5,449 bases of DNA from Erysipelotrichaceae bacterium. Lineage in GTDB: Bacteria; Bacillota_I; Bacilli_A; Erysipelotrichales; Erysipelotrichaceae. Position 1 is the first letter of the stretch. Each line of letters opens with the position of its first letter. The notes below the pieces were generated by a model that was not told the DNA's origin, made no database searches, and saw nothing but the letters and a program-made list of their open reading frames with translations. The DNA is taken from positions 1 to 5,449 of the forward strand of contig DOKQ01000151.1 of assembly GCA_003510215.1 (NCBI GenBank). The letters are read 5' to 3'. Position numbers and translations under genes: made by a program. Below, piece by piece: positions 4,952 through 5,449 of this stretch.

Positions 4952-5219
4952 ATATAACAATATCTTTATACTCCGCTTTATTAAGTCGCATTACTGTATA
5001 GCTGCACACAGGTTTGATTTTAAACCCATTCTTTCTAGCGTAGTCAACCGCATGATCCACTAGCTTTCCCGCGACACCCTGTCCGCGCAAAGATTCATCG
5101 ACTTCCGTTTCAGTCAGTGACATAACCTGATCTTCAATCTTAAATACTAAGGTTGCAATACGACTCGTATAGTCTTCACCAATAAAAAACGCATCGTCAT
5201 TTTGTTTGATTTCCAGCAT
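4950..5219 (-). CDS. Small GNAT-family N-acetyltransferase (YjdJ/PF14542 type)
   Basis: An 89-residue minimal GCN5-related acetyltransferase of the short class typified by YjdJ. The acetyl-CoA pyrophosphate loop is LRGQGVAGKLV (44-54), following the core strand MSLTETEVDE (33-42) in which Glu residues are typical. The C-terminal KPVCSY (69-74) carries Cys72, conserved in this subfamily and proposed to take part in catalysis. The usual C-terminal extension is short. The substrate is unknown in the family; small-molecule or protein amine acetylation is possible. The ATG at 5219 is chosen because AGGAGG lies 7 nt upstream; an open frame to 5267 has no such site. It converges on the tRNA gene and is divergent from the ThpR-like gene. 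Confidence 0.85.
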   Translation of the reverse strand: MLEIKQNDDAFFIGEDYTSRIATLVFKIEDQVMSLTETEVDESLRGQGVAGKLVDHAVDYARKNGFKIKPVCSYTVMRLNKAEYKDIVI

Positions 5220-5226
5220 ATTTCGT

Positions 5227-5232
5227 CCTCCT
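5227..5232 (-). promoter_or_regulatory. Ribosome binding site deciding the GNAT start
   Basis: AGGAGG on the minus strand, 7 nt before the ATG at 5219. It excludes the longer in-frame start at 5267. Confidence 0.85.
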
Positions 5233-5316
5233 ATACATAAAATATCATATTTATCAGACTTTAACACTAGGTTTACCCGTATTTTTCTTTTATACTATAG
5301 GAAAGAAGATGAAGGT

Positions 5317-5449
5317 GTGCGATATTTTATTGCTCTGCGTTTCAATGATGAAACAAATCAGCAGTTGTCTTTTTATCAAAGGCACTGTTCTGATCATGGT
5401 TATAAGGGAAAACAGACATCACATACTAATTTTCATAAAATTTTTGTGG
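5317..5449 (+). CDS. thpR: 2'-5' RNA ligase / RNA 2',3'-cyclic phosphodiesterase-like protein, N-terminal fragment
   Basis: The first 44 codons of a gene running off the right edge. The N-terminus MRYFIALRFNDET matches the start of the LigT/ThpR family (typically M-R-x-F-I-A-[IL]-x-[FL]-x-[DE]-E), followed by a Tyr/Gln-rich helix (QQLSFYQRHC), then HGYKGKQT and NFH at 38-40, where the first HxTx catalytic motif is expected. Family members open 2',3'-cyclic phosphates on RNA or join 2'-5' ends in vitro, with two HxTx motifs. Here the first reads H-K-I-F, with Ile where Thr is expected. The start is GTG at 5317: no ATG exists in this frame, and AGGA lies at 5299-5302, somewhat far upstream. An out-of-frame ATG at 5309 gives an unrelated open frame. 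The call rests on a short N-terminal stretch. Confidence 0.62.
   Translation, partial: MRYFIALRFNDETNQQLSFYQRHCSDHGYKGKQTSHTNFHKIFV

Noticed and set aside
4736..4960. Open frame of 74 codons on the minus strand
   Set aside because: It crosses the tRNA-Ser gene in antisense and its terminator; there is no start signal or domain.
5309..5449. Plus-strand frame starting at an ATG (MKVCDILLL...)
   Set aside because: It is in a different frame from the ThpR-like reading, which has recognisable family residues; this one has none.
1..5449. CRISPR array, insertion sequence or prophage element
   Set aside because: No regularly spaced repeats, transposase, integrase or terminal inverted repeats are visible on either strand.

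Overview
The window looks like a chromosomal segment of a low-to-moderate GC Firmicute. The evidence is strong AGGAGG ribosome-binding sites, a Bacillus-type CsoR/CopZ pair with its operator, a CcpA-type cre site, two lipoproteins and a tRNA-Ser with encoded CCA. A gut-type anaerobe or facultative anaerobe, possibly of the Erysipelotrichia, would fit the mix of starch degradation, ferric iron uptake and a cytochrome b5-like lipoprotein. That placement is inference, because no marker gene fixes the taxon.

Almost all genes lie on the minus strand. From the left edge: the first 101 codons of a secreted pullulanase with a CBM41/PUD domain (1-305), with a promoter and cre site in 306-360. Next is a three-gene ferric iron ABC transporter operon, transcribed binding protein (2620-3630), permease (1034-2620), ATPase (402-1034). 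Its junctions are tight, with stop and start codons sharing one base (TAGTG and TAATG), and a terminator sits across the ATPase stop codon. Upstream of the operon, 3631-3766 is rich in candidate control sites: a promoter, a 9-bp inverted repeat around the -10, a 22-nt tandem repeat and a perfect FNR-like palindrome.

Next is a two-gene copper operon, csoR-copZ (3767-4287). A textbook CsoR operator lies in its promoter, but no copA ATPase is adjacent. Upstream of it is a lipoprotein with a cytochrome b5-like heme-binding fold (4377-4706) and its own terminator. A tRNA-Ser(GGA) gene (4824-4911, plus strand) is divergent from it and converges on a small YjdJ-type GNAT acetyltransferase (4950-5219, minus), with a bidirectional terminator between them. 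The right edge holds the start of a 2'-5' RNA ligase/ThpR-like gene (5317-5449, plus).

The theme of the middle region is metal handling: ferric iron import, copper sensing and chaperoning, and a probable extracellular heme protein. Each part belongs to a known family. I do not see a clearly new system. The most unusual elements are the control sites between copZ and the iron operon, the missing copA, and the altered HxTx motif in the ThpR-like gene.
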